Of a stretch of DNA of 64,000 nt, positions 44,695-55,768 are shown in pieces. The notes beneath the pieces were generated by a model that was given only the letters and a program-made list of their open reading frames with translations, searched no databases and was not told the DNA's origin. Numbering within the stretch: the stretch's first letter is position 1; each line of letters opens with the position of its first letter. Source of the DNA: Elmis aenea (lineage: Eukaryota; Arthropoda; Insecta; Coleoptera; Elmidae); the NCBI GenBank assembly GCA_947652605.1, contig OX393579.1:37578970-37642969 (forward strand), read 5' to 3'. The position numbers were made by a program, and so were the translations under genes.

Positions 44695-44821
44695 AATGAC
44701 TAACCCTCACAGCCCTCACAGCCCCACAAATATTCCTACACGTTCTTTGTTTATCAGAATTGCACTTTTCATTGTACAAATTTTTATTCAAATGCTAATA
44801 TGTAAATTGCAGTATTTAAAT

Positions 44822-44827
44822 AATAAA
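44822..44827 (+). terminator. Polyadenylation signal AATAAA after the recombinase
   Basis: AATAAA lies about 130 bp after the stop codon, followed by an AAAATTGTAATTATTTTTGG T/G-rich stretch, a plausible 3' end for the recombinase transcript. AATAAA is common in AT-rich DNA, so this is only suggestive. Confidence 0.4.
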
Positions 44828-44887
44828 CGAAAATTGTAATTATTTTTGGTATCTTATTTGGGAAATAGTCTAATCAAATATATTTCG

Positions 44888-45031
44888 GAACATTATTTTG
44901 GAGGAAAAATTGTAACTCAAGTTTGTTACTTATAGGTATCTTCGGCTCAGGATTTTGTCATGTCTTTTGTCTCAGGATGTTACCAAAGTAACAAACTTTT
45001 GTCAATAATTTTACCGGCAAAATAATGTTCC
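44888..45031. repeat. Inverted repeat at the right edge of the Crypton-like element
   Basis: GGAACATTATTTTGGAGGAA (44890) pairs with TTTTACCGGCAAAATAATGTTCC near 45009-45031, and AAGTTTGTTACTTAT pairs with AAAGTAACAAACTT. The right half contains the ACCGGCAAAATA motif shared with the upstream palindrome, and the left half is a decayed inverted version. It may be part of the recombinase's binding region or a separate small MITE. Confidence 0.55.
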
Positions 45032-45038
45032 CTTAATA

Positions 45039-46585
45039 CAGGGTGAGGCATCACTTATGATACCCCCACTTATTTTGTTATTGGAAAGAATTATCAAAAA
45101 AAGTTTCAAATAAAAGTTGTTTGTAATCATTTACTACATAACCTAAAATTATTTTCAACTATACACAGTGTTTTGTTTATGCGCTCTGATACCAAACATT
45201 GTTTTTTTAAATAGAACACCCTGTATATTTTGTAAATTTTGGATGTAAAATTAAATTTTCTTTCAAAAATATTATAGGTTATTTATGTCTAAAATGAACC
45301 GTTTTTGAGTTATTAACGTTTTTTTGAAAATTTTGACAGATGCAGACCTTAATAAAAATATTTATATTTATTAACATAACAACACCAAAGCAATTTACTC
45401 TGGTTATTTATTAGACAATAGTGCCATGGTGATTGTTGACTAGTTACATTTTTAAAATAATATACAGGGTGTTCGTTATACTCGGTCCATTTCGCTAAAC
45501 TTCAAACGCATATAAGTCATCTTTTTTAAATGGAACACCCTATATATTTTTACATTTTCTTGTAGAAAATTTAATTATCTTCCAAAGTTGTTAAGCATGT
45601 TTTATGTCTAAATATAATATTTTTGAAGTTATATCGTTTCTTATGATTATTTGCGAGTATTTTACCTAAAATATCGGTAGTAGCCTTTGAAAATTCAAAA
45701 CAATTTGTATGAACTGTCAATCAGAACAGTTAATCGGCACAATTTCCACTATTATGCCACTAAAAATCCATATTTTTTGAGAACTGTAGATACACAACAT
45801 AAATGGCAGCAAATAACACCAGAATGCTGTGTATCTACAGTTCTTAAAAAATATAGATTTTTAGTGGCATAATAGTGGAAATTGTGCCGATTTACTGTTC
45901 TAGTTGACAGTTCATACAAATTGTTTTGAATTTTCAAAGGCTACTACCGATATTTTAGGTAAAATACTCGCAAATAATCATAAGAAACGAAATAACTTCA
46001 AAAATATTATATTTAGACATAAAACATGCCTAACAACTTTGGAAGATAATTAAATTTTCTACAAGAAAATGTAAAAATATATAGGGTGTTCCATTTAAAA
46101 AAGATGACTTATATGCGTTTGAAGTTTAGCGAAATGGACCGAGTATAACGAACACCCTGTATATTATTTTAAAAATGTAACTAGTCAACAATCACTATGG
46201 CACTATTGTCTAATAAATAACCAGAGTAAATTGCTTTGGTGTTGTTATGTTAATAAATATAAATATTTTTATAAAGGTCTGCATCTGTCAAAATTTTCAA
46301 AAAAACATTAATAATTCAAAAACGGTTCATTTTAGACATAAATAACCTATAATATTTTTGAAAGAAAATTTAATTTTACATCCAAAAATTACAAAATATA
46401 CCGGGTGTTCCATTTAAAAAAACAATGTTTGGAGTCAGAGCGCAAAAACAAAACACTGTGTATAGTTGAAAATAATTTTAGGTTATGTAATAAATGATTA
46501 CAAACAACTTTTATTTGAAACTTTTTTTGATAATTCTTTCCAATAACAAAATAAGTGGGGGTATCATAAGTGATGCCTCACCCTG
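45039..46585. mobile_element. Giant near-perfect foldback (1,547 bp)
   Basis: CAGGGTGAGGCATCACTTAT at 45039 and ATAAGTGATGCCTCACCCTG ending at 46585 are inverted, with TA on each side (45037-45038, 46586-46587). The two arms of about 740 bp run right up to a short centre near 45790-45830. They contain nested TACAGGGTGTTCG and GGAACACCCTATA type blocks, mirrored. The two 61-codon frames at 45687-45872 and 45752-45937 encode almost the same peptide because they are mirror copies, and they are not genes. There is no coding capacity for a transposase. Confidence 0.9.
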
Positions 46586-46619
46586 TATATTATAACTGAA
46601 AACTGATAAAAGTTGGTGA

Positions 46620-47860
46620 GTGGACTAAAACTAACTTTAAGATGAAAAATTCAAGACAAATTAATATTATACTGGATTTTAACTATTTTAGAAATATTCA
46701 CAAGATTAAAGTGCTCTTATTTAAAGAGTTCCAAAAAATGTTTATAGGAAAAAGTTGTTTTGAGATCTAAATGTGGACTTAATGCAAAATTTGACGTTAT
46801 AATTTCAATTTTGAATTTTATAGTAGTTTTAACATTCAAAAACACTGCAAAGAATGTAAATGTTTTTTATTATCGAATTCTCGGGAAATTTTATTCTTGA
46901 TAAAAGTTCGTGCATAGCCTAAAGCCTCTACACATTAGCCAACTTGTCGGGGCCGACAGTCGGGAACTCCGAGTTGGGTGTTGTCTACACACCTCCCGAT
47001 CAGTAAAACCAACAGCATAAACGTCATAGCTTTTTATTCATGTTGATGTTAAATTTTCGGTTTAATAGTCCTTATCTAAAGGAATGTAGTGGGGACGTTG
47101 GCTTGTTGGATGGACTGCTCAGCCGACCGTTCCAACTGTCGTGTTGGTCGGGTGAAACACTACACATTAAACAATTTATCGGAATGGTCGGCCGGTTGTC
47201 CCGACAAATTGGTAGGTGTGTAGACCCTTTAAAACTACTTTTAGATTAAAAAAACTTCAATAAAAGTTCAAATGGCACTAGGTTTTGGCGATTTTAGATA
47301 TATTCGCAAGAGTAAAGTGTTCTTATTTTAGGAATTTAAAAAGTTCAAAGGAGAACGATATTTTATATTTGGAATTACCTTGAAATTCTTAACAGTCTTT
47401 CTTCATGGATTTTTTTTGTAACTCTTTAAATAAGGGCACTTTACTCTTGCAGATGTTTCTAAACTCGCTAAATCTGGTGTCATTTGAAATTTTATTAAAT
47501 CTTTTTCAATCTAATAGTAGTTTTAAGGGGTCTACAGACCTACCAATTTGTCGGGACAACCGGCCGACCATTCCGATAAATTGTTTAATGTGTAGTGTTT
47601 CACCCGACCAATACGACATTGGAACGGTCGGCTTACCAGTCTATCCAACAAGCCAACGTCCCCACTACATTCCTTTAGATAAGGACTATTAAACCGAAAA
47701 TTTAACATCAAAATGAATAAAAAGCTATGACGTTTAGCTGTGTTGGTTGGACTGATCGGTAGGTGTGTAGACAACACCCAACTCGGAGTTCCCGACTGTC
47801 GGCCCCGACAAATTGCCTAATGTGTAGAGGCTTTAAGACTATGCACCAACTTTTAGTAAA
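46620..47860. mobile_element. Palindrome with two MITEs in opposite orientation
   Basis: Two 313-315-bp units lie head to head: 46919-47233 and 47523-47835. Each is bounded by AAAG..TCTACACA and TGTGTAGA.CCTTTAAA and contains CGACAAATTGG, GGTCGGCCGGTTGTCC and GACGTTGGCTTGTTGGA. The sequence between them (47234-47522) is itself an inverted repeat (GCAAGAGTAAAGTG with CACTTTACTCTTGC). A related piece lies upstream at 46625-46740 (ATTAAAGTGCTCTTATTTAA). A TTAA/TAA target is possible. The MITE is markedly more GC-rich than its surroundings. Confidence 0.75.
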
Positions 47861-48159
47861 ATTAAAATTTGCTAAGGAAGAGCCTAGCAGGATAAGATAG
47901 GCCAGCGGCCCTTAAAACCAAACATCAAATGAGTTATTGTTCTATGTAGATATCATAAAATAAAAAATATTTACAATAAATTTAGCACCCTCTTTGCCCC
48001 CCTTTTCTTGGTCATCGAAAAAAGCTGTTTTTTCATTTTTATTTTTTTTCTTTGCCCTGACTTATCGAAAAATTTTCAAAAAATTCATAAATGAGCAGAA
48101 TAACATATCTTATTTAAAAAAAGATATTTTGATCTAGAATACTGTCAAAGATATTACGA

Positions 48160-48590
48160 AAAAACTTGGTATCTGACCATTATGGTAGGTTTCGGATTCA
48201 ATGCTAATATTGATGTTGCAACACGACTTCCTGATTAACCGGAAACGGACCCAAACTTTAAAATTGTAAATTGAACACCCTGTATATTTTTATATTTTTG
48301 GATTCCTCTTAAAAACTTTAAAAAAAGGTTATTATGGGCTTAAAGCTAACCGTTTTATTGAAATTTACGTTTTTGTGAAAGTTTTTACTGATACAGCACT
48401 TTCAAATATTTTCGACATTCAAAAACTTTGAGAAGGCAGTAACAATTCGTTTAGAAGTTAAATTGAGAATAGATTGACTGACACTTCGCACTAGCAGAAT
48501 TTTAAAAATATTATACAGGGCGTTGTTTACTCTAGGTCAAACTTGAAAACTTTATACATCGATAAAACTTTTTTCAAGTAGGTCATGAAG
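48160..48590 (-). repeat. Solo arm of the CAGGGTG foldback group, copy 4
   Basis: Minus-strand order matches the arms at 14262 and 35005: CATCGATAAA/AACTTT..AAGTTTGACC, GCGTTGTTT, AAAACGGTTAGCTTTAAGCC, CGGTTAATCAGGAAGTCGTG. AACACCCTGTATATTTTTAT lies at 48273-48292. The partner arm is absent. Confidence 0.7.
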
Positions 48591-49592
48591 GTAGTAAGCG
48601 GTAATTTTAAAACTTTGAGTTACCTACTTGTCAGTTTATTCTAAATAATTGTTACAGTTCAACTTTCATAATTTAACGGACACGTTTTGTCTTACAATAA
48701 GAAAGTTACCTCTTTAATTTGGTAAAATATTGTCACAATTTACAGCTTGCGGTTATTGATTTATAAAAAATGGTATTTTTTTAATGTATTTCTGAGAATT
48801 TACACATTGTTTTGTTAAACAAGTTATAACCGTTGCTATTGAACATTGCTGTTTTAAATTTTTGGTTTACCTAAGTAATCCACGTTGCATGTAAATTAAA
48901 TGCACTTATTTTATTCTTCTCAATTTTTGTTCCTAAACAGTTTTACAGTTTCGCGCTGCTTCGTTGGTAAAAAACATAAAAGTGTTTTTACTCACGAAAA
49001 ACCGTTAAGCTGTAAAAATGACTTTTATAATGACTAAAATTTAAAAAAAAACGGAAAAAACTTATTTTAATAAAACATAAAAATGTGAATAACGAAGTTT
49101 TTCTGAATATTTAATTACTTGTTCTATAAACTATGTAAATAGAATGAGATCAATAAACATTTACCTATGAAAAGTTAATAAAGGATAATAATCCTTTCAA
49201 AACATAATAAAAGCTATCATATGTAATAAATAAATTTATCGTATTTTGGTTCGTGTCAGACATTAGGTTATTATTTGATAACGCCATGATTTAATGCAGT
49301 CAGTCAATAAGTAAATATTTCGCACCTCTAGTGGTTATAAAAAGCACTGCATTTGTATTTGGATATTGATGCTTTTATCTAGAAAGTGTATAAGATAACA
49401 AAAAAAATTGTTGTGTCAACATTGAAGTATCAAGTGGCAATCAACAAAGGTAATTTAGAGTTGCGTCAAAAAAATTGCAGGCTTCAAGCAAAATAATTAA
49501 TTACTTTCTAAATTACCTCACGAAACGTTGTCATAAACTTAAAACAAAAAAAAAATTAATTATATAACTACATCACGTACCCATAAATAATT
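48591..49592. other. AT-rich stretch, nothing recognised
   Basis: No gene, repeat pairing or RNA motif recognised. Confidence 0.45.
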
Positions 49593-50072
49593 GTAGGTTG
49601 CGCCAAATAGATGAAACACTATAGGGATCTTGTAAACGATAAGATATTTATGGTTGGTTCAATCAGACAAAATGATTTTTTTAAGGCAGATACTCATAAT
49701 TGTTTTAATTTTTTGAAAAAATCATGGCGCAGTAGAAACATACGAAATATTGAATTTAGCATTTTTTTTAAATCTTTAAAATATCTACTGTAGTTTTTTT
49801 TTTATAAAAAATTCTTTCTAGGAATAAATGGTTGATACTTTTGCAAACTATGCAATAACGACTTGATTTAAACATAATTCAGGTTATGGGATTTAATAAA
49901 ACTTGCATATTTTTAAATAAAAAGTTGTATTATTTTCTTTTTAATTTTTTTTTGGTTCATTGCATTTTCAAATAAAAGTGCTGGTACGGGTGCTCTGAAA
50001 CAGCCTGTATATGCATTCTGTTACTTTTTACGAGATACTAATGGAGGCTTGTTTATTTGACGCACCCTGTAT
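49593..50072. mobile_element. Small foldback (~480 bp), CAGGGTG group
   Basis: The right end TTTGACGCACCCTGTAT pairs with the left TGTAGGTTGCGCCAAATAG. Next to them GGGATCTTGTAAACGATAAG pairs weakly with TTTTTACGAGATACTAATGG. The arms are decayed. The same GGGATCT.GTAAACG block occurs at 21575. Confidence 0.55.
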
Positions 50073-50107
50073 AGTGGTACGCATAAAAGTTGCTACTTTT
50101 AATTGAG

Positions 50108-50185
50108 AATAATAATATTAAGATGAGTCCTACACCTAACAGTGGAAGGACTCATGACTAAATAACAATAATAATATTAAGATGA
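50108..50185 (+). mobile_element. Ultra-short LINE 3'-end insertion (40 bp)
   Basis: A 40-bp body at 50127-50166 (GTCCTACACCTAACAGTGGA then AGGACTCATGACTAAATAAC) matches the 3' tail of the LINE at 4782-6127. It is flanked by a perfect 19-bp duplication, AATAATAATATTAAGATGA, at 50108-50126 and 50167-50185. This is an extreme 5'-truncated retroposition and it fixes the exact 3' end of that LINE family. Confidence 0.85.
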
Positions 50186-50484
50186 AAAAAAAATAACTTT
50201 GTTACAAATATAAAGATTTGTGGTTTTTATATTTAGGTAAAGAAAAGTACAGGGTGGTGGCGTAACAATCGGGGGTGTAGCGGGTGCGGTGGACACGGGT
50301 CCACGAGCTAAGGAAGATCATAGGATGCAAAACAATTTTTTTATTTTATCAATTTAAAAAAAATTACTCTTTTGTACCACCCAGTGGTCATTTACACTTC
50401 GCATTTTAGCATCTACCTCAAGACGATAACTTCATCAAAAGGGCCCATTAACTCTGCTCGCTACGCCATTGGTAGATACAGGTA

Positions 50485-50955
50485 TAGTCAGCGTCAAGTC
50501 TAATTGCGAGCGATGGGGGTGCGCAATAAACACAATTGGAATTGAACACTTCTACTTACTTAGTTGTATTGGTAAACCCGCTAAGGGGGGGGGGGGGTCA
50601 CGTGTTTGTTCCGCTCGCGCGGAGACTGCTATAGGGGGGTTGACCCCCTCTTCAGTCGTAAGAGGTACAAGGATGGATAGGGATGTGGATAGTCAAGGAT
50701 GGGTAAGGATAGGTAAGGATAGGTGGAAGTACTGCCACAGCATTTGCCTTAACCATAGAGAAAACCACCTGAAACCTCTACAATGACGGCGCTGGGAATC
50801 GAACCCAGGACCTCCCGATTACAAGTTAGGTTGTTTTACCAACCAGCCACCAAGCTCGGTAAACCCGCTAATAGTTTTAAGGTCCGTGAATCATGTTGTA
50901 GCGTTTGCTGCGCGAAAACACCCCCACCGCTCGCTATTTGACTTGACGCTGACTA
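50485..50955. mobile_element. Tc1/mariner-type MITE split by SINE copy 3
   Basis: TAGTCAGCGTCAAGTC at 50485 and GACTTGACGCTGACTA ending at 50955 are inverted, with TA on each side. Inner GCGAGCGATGGGGGTG pairs with CACCCCCACCGCTCGC. Removing the SINE (50585-50859 plus one duplication) leaves about 185 bp. The 105-codon open frame across this region is produced by the composite and is not a gene. Confidence 0.8.
50585..50859 (-). mobile_element. tRNA-derived SINE, copy 3
   Basis: The minus-strand head CCGAGCTTGGTGGCTGGTTG, B box GGTTCGATTCC and body TTTCAGGTGGTTTTCTCT, GGCAAATGCTGTGGCAGTAC, CTTCCACCTATCC match the other copies. The tail is longer and ends in a C-rich run (G-run on the plus strand at 50585). 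A duplication of TAAACCCGCTAA lies at 50573-50584 and 50860-50871. The A-rich tail of copy 1 is absent, so the tail evolves quickly or the 3' partner differs. Confidence 0.9.
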
Positions 50956-50957
50956 TA

Positions 50958-52968
50958 TTCATCGACTAAAGACGTATTCAATTTACGACGGTTAAATATT
51001 AATGACTTTATCTGACAATTTGGCTACGATATTCGGCAGATATTCATTTTGTGGTTTTTAATTAAACACCTTAAATAAGTTTTTATGTATGTCAATGTAA
51101 ATTTTATTACTTTTTTTAAGGTAAATAAAAACCTAATTTATACAAATATAATAATAGTAATCAAACATATCAAGAATTTAAAAAATCTTTGAATCACGTT
51201 AGAACCGACTTACGACGGAGGTCAAGTACTACCTGTATAGTAAAATAGTTCTGCATGTTTTATATTTAGTCGCAACGAATTAATTGTGACTAACCAATTT
51301 AACATTGATTGATGTACGAACTGCTTAAAATAACGTGATTAATTTGTGTTTGTTAGAAACTACAATAGCCTTACTGATTAAATATACAAAAATAAGCAAG
51401 ATTTTGAGAAAAATTTCAAGGTTTTATTTGATCACTCAAGTCGTTTAAAATTAAACCCCCATTGGATCAATATGGGGTTTATAACAAATAAATCTACAAA
51501 ACATTTAAAGAAACCGCACTGTTATCTGAAACTTTAAAACAAATTGAAAATCGATTCGCTATTCTACACAGTTCTGTTTACTCTGTATCTCGTATGGTTT
51601 CTAAGGTTGCTATGATTGTCAAGTTATTTTAGATAATATTGTTATGTTATTTTTACTTTATAAATGAAGGCCCCTCTCCTCTAAGTAAAGTTAATATTTT
51701 TTTGTTACAAACTTTTTGATTAACGGAGGAAAGATGAGTAAAAATTTTCATTAACGGTTTTTTTCTGAACGACTTGGTATTATGGAAAGCGACAGCTGAA
51801 AACGTTATAATTGATAGAATTAATTAACTTTGACGGGTGTTTTAAATTATTTCAACGATAAAAGCTTAAATTAAACGACTTTCGTTACTCCAATAAATCT
51901 CATTGCAACGAAGTTTAATTTTACTTGAAGTTATTAGCGAATTAATAACAAACATATTATTGTAACACTACTGCATGACTTCATTTGCAATCTGTTCTCA
52001 ATGTTGCCTGAGTAACTCAAATTATATTTGTCTTATTCTCTTATTCATGAAGTTTGTTTTGTTTGGGTTCATAAATTCCGCTTCCAAGGTTATGATATCG
52101 AAAATATTCGCCTGCAGGAAAATACGAACGCGATTTTCGTTCCTAAATAATTTACGATAAGTTCTATTGTTTTTTTTACCGCCATTTTATGGCATAGAGA
52201 ATGTTGAACAGCTGTGGACATTTGCTATTTATTTTAGATTTGTGTTTGTTATTATCACTGAATCGCTGCACGTTATGCTTCCCACGACATTTCAGGCTGA
52301 AACGGTATTTTTTATTATTTCATATGAAATCTATTATTATATACGGTTTTCATTTGTTTTTATTGGATTTTTTGCATGTTTGATGCATTTTACTTTCAGT
52401 ATACAAAGTATAAGGAAAATATGTTGTGATGGTATAAAATGTATGTACTGATTTCAACGAATTTACGTATGTCTGGGCTCTTAGGCTCTTGGTTTGTAAA
52501 TTGTCCTTCGCGGCGGATATTTTAAAATTTTCAGTGAAGCACGCGACATCTGTTAGACCTAACGCGAACTGCTATCTCAAGCTAGTTTACAGTTTTAACT
52601 GTTCTGTATGTGTTTGTTTACTTGTTTACGTCAGCAAATTTTCAAATTATTTTGTCTTTTAGATGTTGTTTTAATCTAAACACCTAATAAATGGAACCAA
52701 TATGTATTTTTATTTCCTAGGAAGGCCTTAAAAAATTACTTATGGATAGGAGTGGCGTGTAAGTTTGAAAACCGTTTCATTTAATTGTTAAAAAAGTTGT
52801 TGAAATAGTTTAACGTTGTTTACATAAATTGACAAATTTAGGTTAGATTAAAAATATAATAGAAAGTTTTATTAAATTAAGTGTTTCATCATTAAAAAAA
52901 TTACATACCTGTTTTTCTAATACTAATATACTTGTAAAATATTTTAAATTCTGTACAACTTAACAGTT
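50958..52968. other. AT-rich stretch, no recognised gene
   Basis: The longest frame is 94 codons at 52167-52451; it is hydrophobic but in poly-T-rich sequence without homology I recognise. Confidence 0.45.
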
Positions 52969-52976
52969 TCGATAAA

Positions 52977-53347
52977 CAGGGGCGGATCTACGTTCTTCGG
53001 GGCTTAGGGTTTATTGAAGTCCAATAGGGCCCCATTTTTTGTTAGATTAAGAATCTTTAAATTGGGGTTTAAAATTCATTTTTAATAACATCAAAATCCG
53101 AGTTGAGATATATTGATTTATGAAACGGTGTTGAATTATGTTACATTGATTAAAATAAAACAAATAATACTATAAATTATCATTCTTGTTATATTAATAA
53201 TATTAACTATTTTTTGCTATACGATAAGTGCTCATTGTTAATGAAAAAGTATTAAAAATGTATGATAATGATTCAATTTTTGTGGGCCCTTGACACTTGG
53301 GGGCCCAGGGCTTAAGCCCTATTAGTCCCTATGTAGATCCGCCCCTG
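52977..53347. mobile_element. hAT-type MITE (371 bp), CAGGGGCGGATCTAC ends
   Basis: CAGGGGCGGATCTAC and GTAGATCCGCCCCTG are perfect 15-bp inverted termini flanked by a perfect 8-bp duplication, TCGATAAA, at 52969-52976 and 53348-53355. Inner GGGCCC-rich tracts near both ends pair. It does not encode protein. Confidence 0.93.
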
Positions 53348-53702
53348 TCGATAAACGTTGTCAGTACGTAGAATTGATTTCACCACTCTTAAATTATCGT
53401 TGTTTCAGTCATAAGAACTAAAGTTACGTAGTTGTTGGAATTTTTGTTGTTTTGTTGAAGATGCAACGCGTAGCTACGCAATTGTGTGGAGACTAGATTA
53501 TTAGACCAAGAAAAAAAAACACTACAGCTGGGTGATTTTTACTTGATTAAAACTTTAAAAGTATATTGGAAGCAATTGTGAAAAATGTTAATACATTTTT
53601 TACAATGTAGATACGTAAGTATATACAGTTTCTTGACTTTTTTTGTTACAAGCATGAAAAATATCGAATACACTACAACTTTTTCTGTTTAACAATCGTC
53701 AT

Positions 53703-55046
53703 AGTAGGGGAAAGTACCCATGAATGGGGCAGTCCTTGGATGGGACATTCTTAATACACTATAGTTAAACACAAATCTTTATGTACGTGCACTCACCAAT
53801 AAATGGTAGATCGCGTACCTAATGTACTACCCCATTTCGAAGTTCTCATGTTGATATACAATCGTGTAATATCAGAATTAAAATTGTGTAACTAAAAAGT
53901 AAATATTGTTGTTTGTGAACTCAATGATATCTTGAAAAAGTTTAATGAAATTCGGTAACTCCAACAACTTATTTAAGTACATGCATATTATACCTATTAA
54001 ATAACAAAACTTCAAGTCAATTAGCTTTTAGGTTAAGTGTCAGTAAAGTTATGTTTGACAAAATGTCCCTATCCTCTGAATGGGACATATTACTGATCCT
54101 TAATTGGGACACGTCGCAAACAAGGATAACTTTTTTTATTTAAAGAATTTATATATTCTTACTCTAAAACAGTTTTTGTTATAAATATTTAGATATTTTT
54201 TGCATAATTTAAACTTTAAAGGATAAAATGGAAAAACAGAAAAGGATCCGCGTTTCTTCAACGCAATGGAATCGGCGGTACGTGAAATAATTAAAAATAA
54301 GGTTTCTATTCGGGAAGTTGCAAAATGCACAGGTATTTCTAAATCTTCTTTACATAGAGCTGTTAATAAAGCAAAACGAGAACCCACAATTTAAACACGA
54401 TCCAAATATTGGAAATCGCAGAATATTTTCAAAAAATGAGGAAACAGCATTATCCGAATATTTTCAGTCTGCTTCAAAAATGTGTCACGGATTAACTACA
54501 CTGCAAGCCAGAGAACTAGCATATCAGTTTGCTGTAGCATGTAGCTTTAAAAAATTAATCTTCCGAAAAAGTGGGAAGAAAATAAAAAGCAGGTAGAAAA
54601 TGGCTAATAAAATTTTTTATATTTAGAAAAAGACATTGGAAAAATTCTTTAATATTATTTATAATGTTGTAAAGTTTTAAAAAACGCTGTCTTTTATGTT
54701 ATCTTATATATTTTATATTATCTCATCTTGCATTTATGTTTATAACATTTCAAGTTGTTTACTATATAATAAAAAAAAATTATATGTGGCGTCCCATTCA
54801 TTGATTTCGCATGTCCCACTCTAGGAACAAGTGTTCCCATATTGGGACATCGCACTCAAAATATATTTCTATTTATAAAAATTTGTTAACGTTACAAATC
54901 ACGTTTACTTGTTTCAAAACACTTTTGTTACATTAAAACACATTACTGGGGTAACACAGCATATTCATCTGAGCTATTACTGAAAAATTTGTCAACAATT
55001 AAGAAAATTGTCCCATGGGTCATGGTCATGGGTACTTTCCCCTACT
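53703..55046 (+). mobile_element. pogo-like (Tc1/mariner) element, defective
   Basis: AGTAGGGGAAAGTACCCATG at 53703 and CATGGGTACTTTCCCCTACT ending at 55046 are perfect inverted termini. Several GGGACAT/ATGTCCC motifs lie near each end (about 53740, 54065, 54090, 54810, 54845), which looks like a set of transposase-binding repeats. The interior carries the N-terminal part of a pogo/Tigger-type transposase; the DDE part is deleted. The expected TA duplication is seen only on the left. Confidence 0.75.
54235..54597 (+). pseudogene. pogo/Tigger-like transposase N-terminus
   Basis: The first frame (to about 54395) reads AVREIIKNKVSIREVAKCTG then ISKSSLHRAVNKAKRE, a pipsqueak-type helix-turn-helix. 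After a one-base frameshift near 54385 the next frame reads FKHDPNIGNRRIFSKNEETA, LSEYFQSASKMCHGLTTLQA and RELAYQFAVA, typical of the CENP-B-type second DNA-binding domain. The conserved IPKKW-like ending follows in a third frame. No DDE domain follows. Dead fragment of a transposase that would bind the element's ends. Confidence 0.75.
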
Positions 55047-55095
55047 TTAAATAACAAAGCTAGCAAATAATTTTCACGTAGATTGAACCACCCTG

Positions 55096-55768
55096 GGTAT
55101 ATCGGCTGATTTAGTTTAACTGTCGCAACCCCATAACTTTGTTAATTTAAGACGAAACCTCTACAAAACCACTTATTTTTGTGAATAGCGAAAATTGTAT
55201 ATCAAATGACGTTCATATGTTTTTTTTTTATGATGAAATATGTTAGACTGGCGATAGTCAACTTTTTTTTTGAAATTACATTGTATACTTTTCTTTATTA
55301 ATTCTAATAGTGAATTTAATTTTAAATCCGATAGTACATTACAAAAAAATATACATAGGGAAATGTTTGACACATAATAATGGGTTTTCTTCAAAAAAAA
55401 AAACGCGTTTACACAAGTTAAAAACGGTCGATTATAGAGCGATCGTATTTTGTTTAGTTAAATACAACGATTTTGTGAAAGATAATACATAATTTTTAAA
55501 CTCTTTTTCTCAAATTGTTTTCTACCTATGTATGTAAATAGATTATTCGATTCAGAATTAAAATCTCTGTAAGAATCAATACAAAAGGTAAACAACGTTA
55601 TTTAAAAAAATGATATCGCCAGTGTGACATATTTTATCGTAGAAAAACATCTGAAGGTAATTTGATAGAGAATTTTTTGCGAAATAAAAATATAAAAGGT
55701 TTGTTGGGGTTGTATCTTAAAACAATAAAAAGGGGCGCGACAGTCAAACTGAATCCCCCGGTATATAC
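55096..55768. mobile_element. Foldback family GTATAYCG, uninvaded copy (~673 bp)
   Basis: The left GTATATCGGCTGATTTAGTT and right CAAACTGAATCCCCCGGTAT are inverted. Arms continue through CTGTCGCAACCCC with GGGGCGCGACAG, and GTTAGACTGGCGATAGTCAA with TGATATCGCCAGTGTGACAT. This family is also seen at 26388-29634. Confidence 0.75.

Larger units (their letters stand above)
43493..45024 (+). mobile_element. Crypton-like tyrosine-recombinase transposon
   Basis: A single-gene element built round an intact tyrosine recombinase. The proposed limits are a 12-bp direct repeat, ACCGGCAAAATA, at 43493-43504 and 45013-45024, preceded by TTTT(C) on both sides. A direct repeat of a short core is what integration by a circular tyrosine-recombinase transposon would leave; Cryptons have no terminal inverted repeats and no DDE transposase. 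The span of about 1.5 kb fits one 1.1-kb gene plus short flanks. The gene content is sure; the exact ends are a hypothesis. Confidence 0.65.

Noticed and set aside
45687..45937. Two near-identical 61-codon peptides on opposite strands
   Set aside because: They are the same palindrome read from each side; no start context or family support.
50469..50786. 105-codon open frame as a gene
   Set aside because: It spans the junction of a MITE and an antisense SINE; composition is an artefact of the composite.
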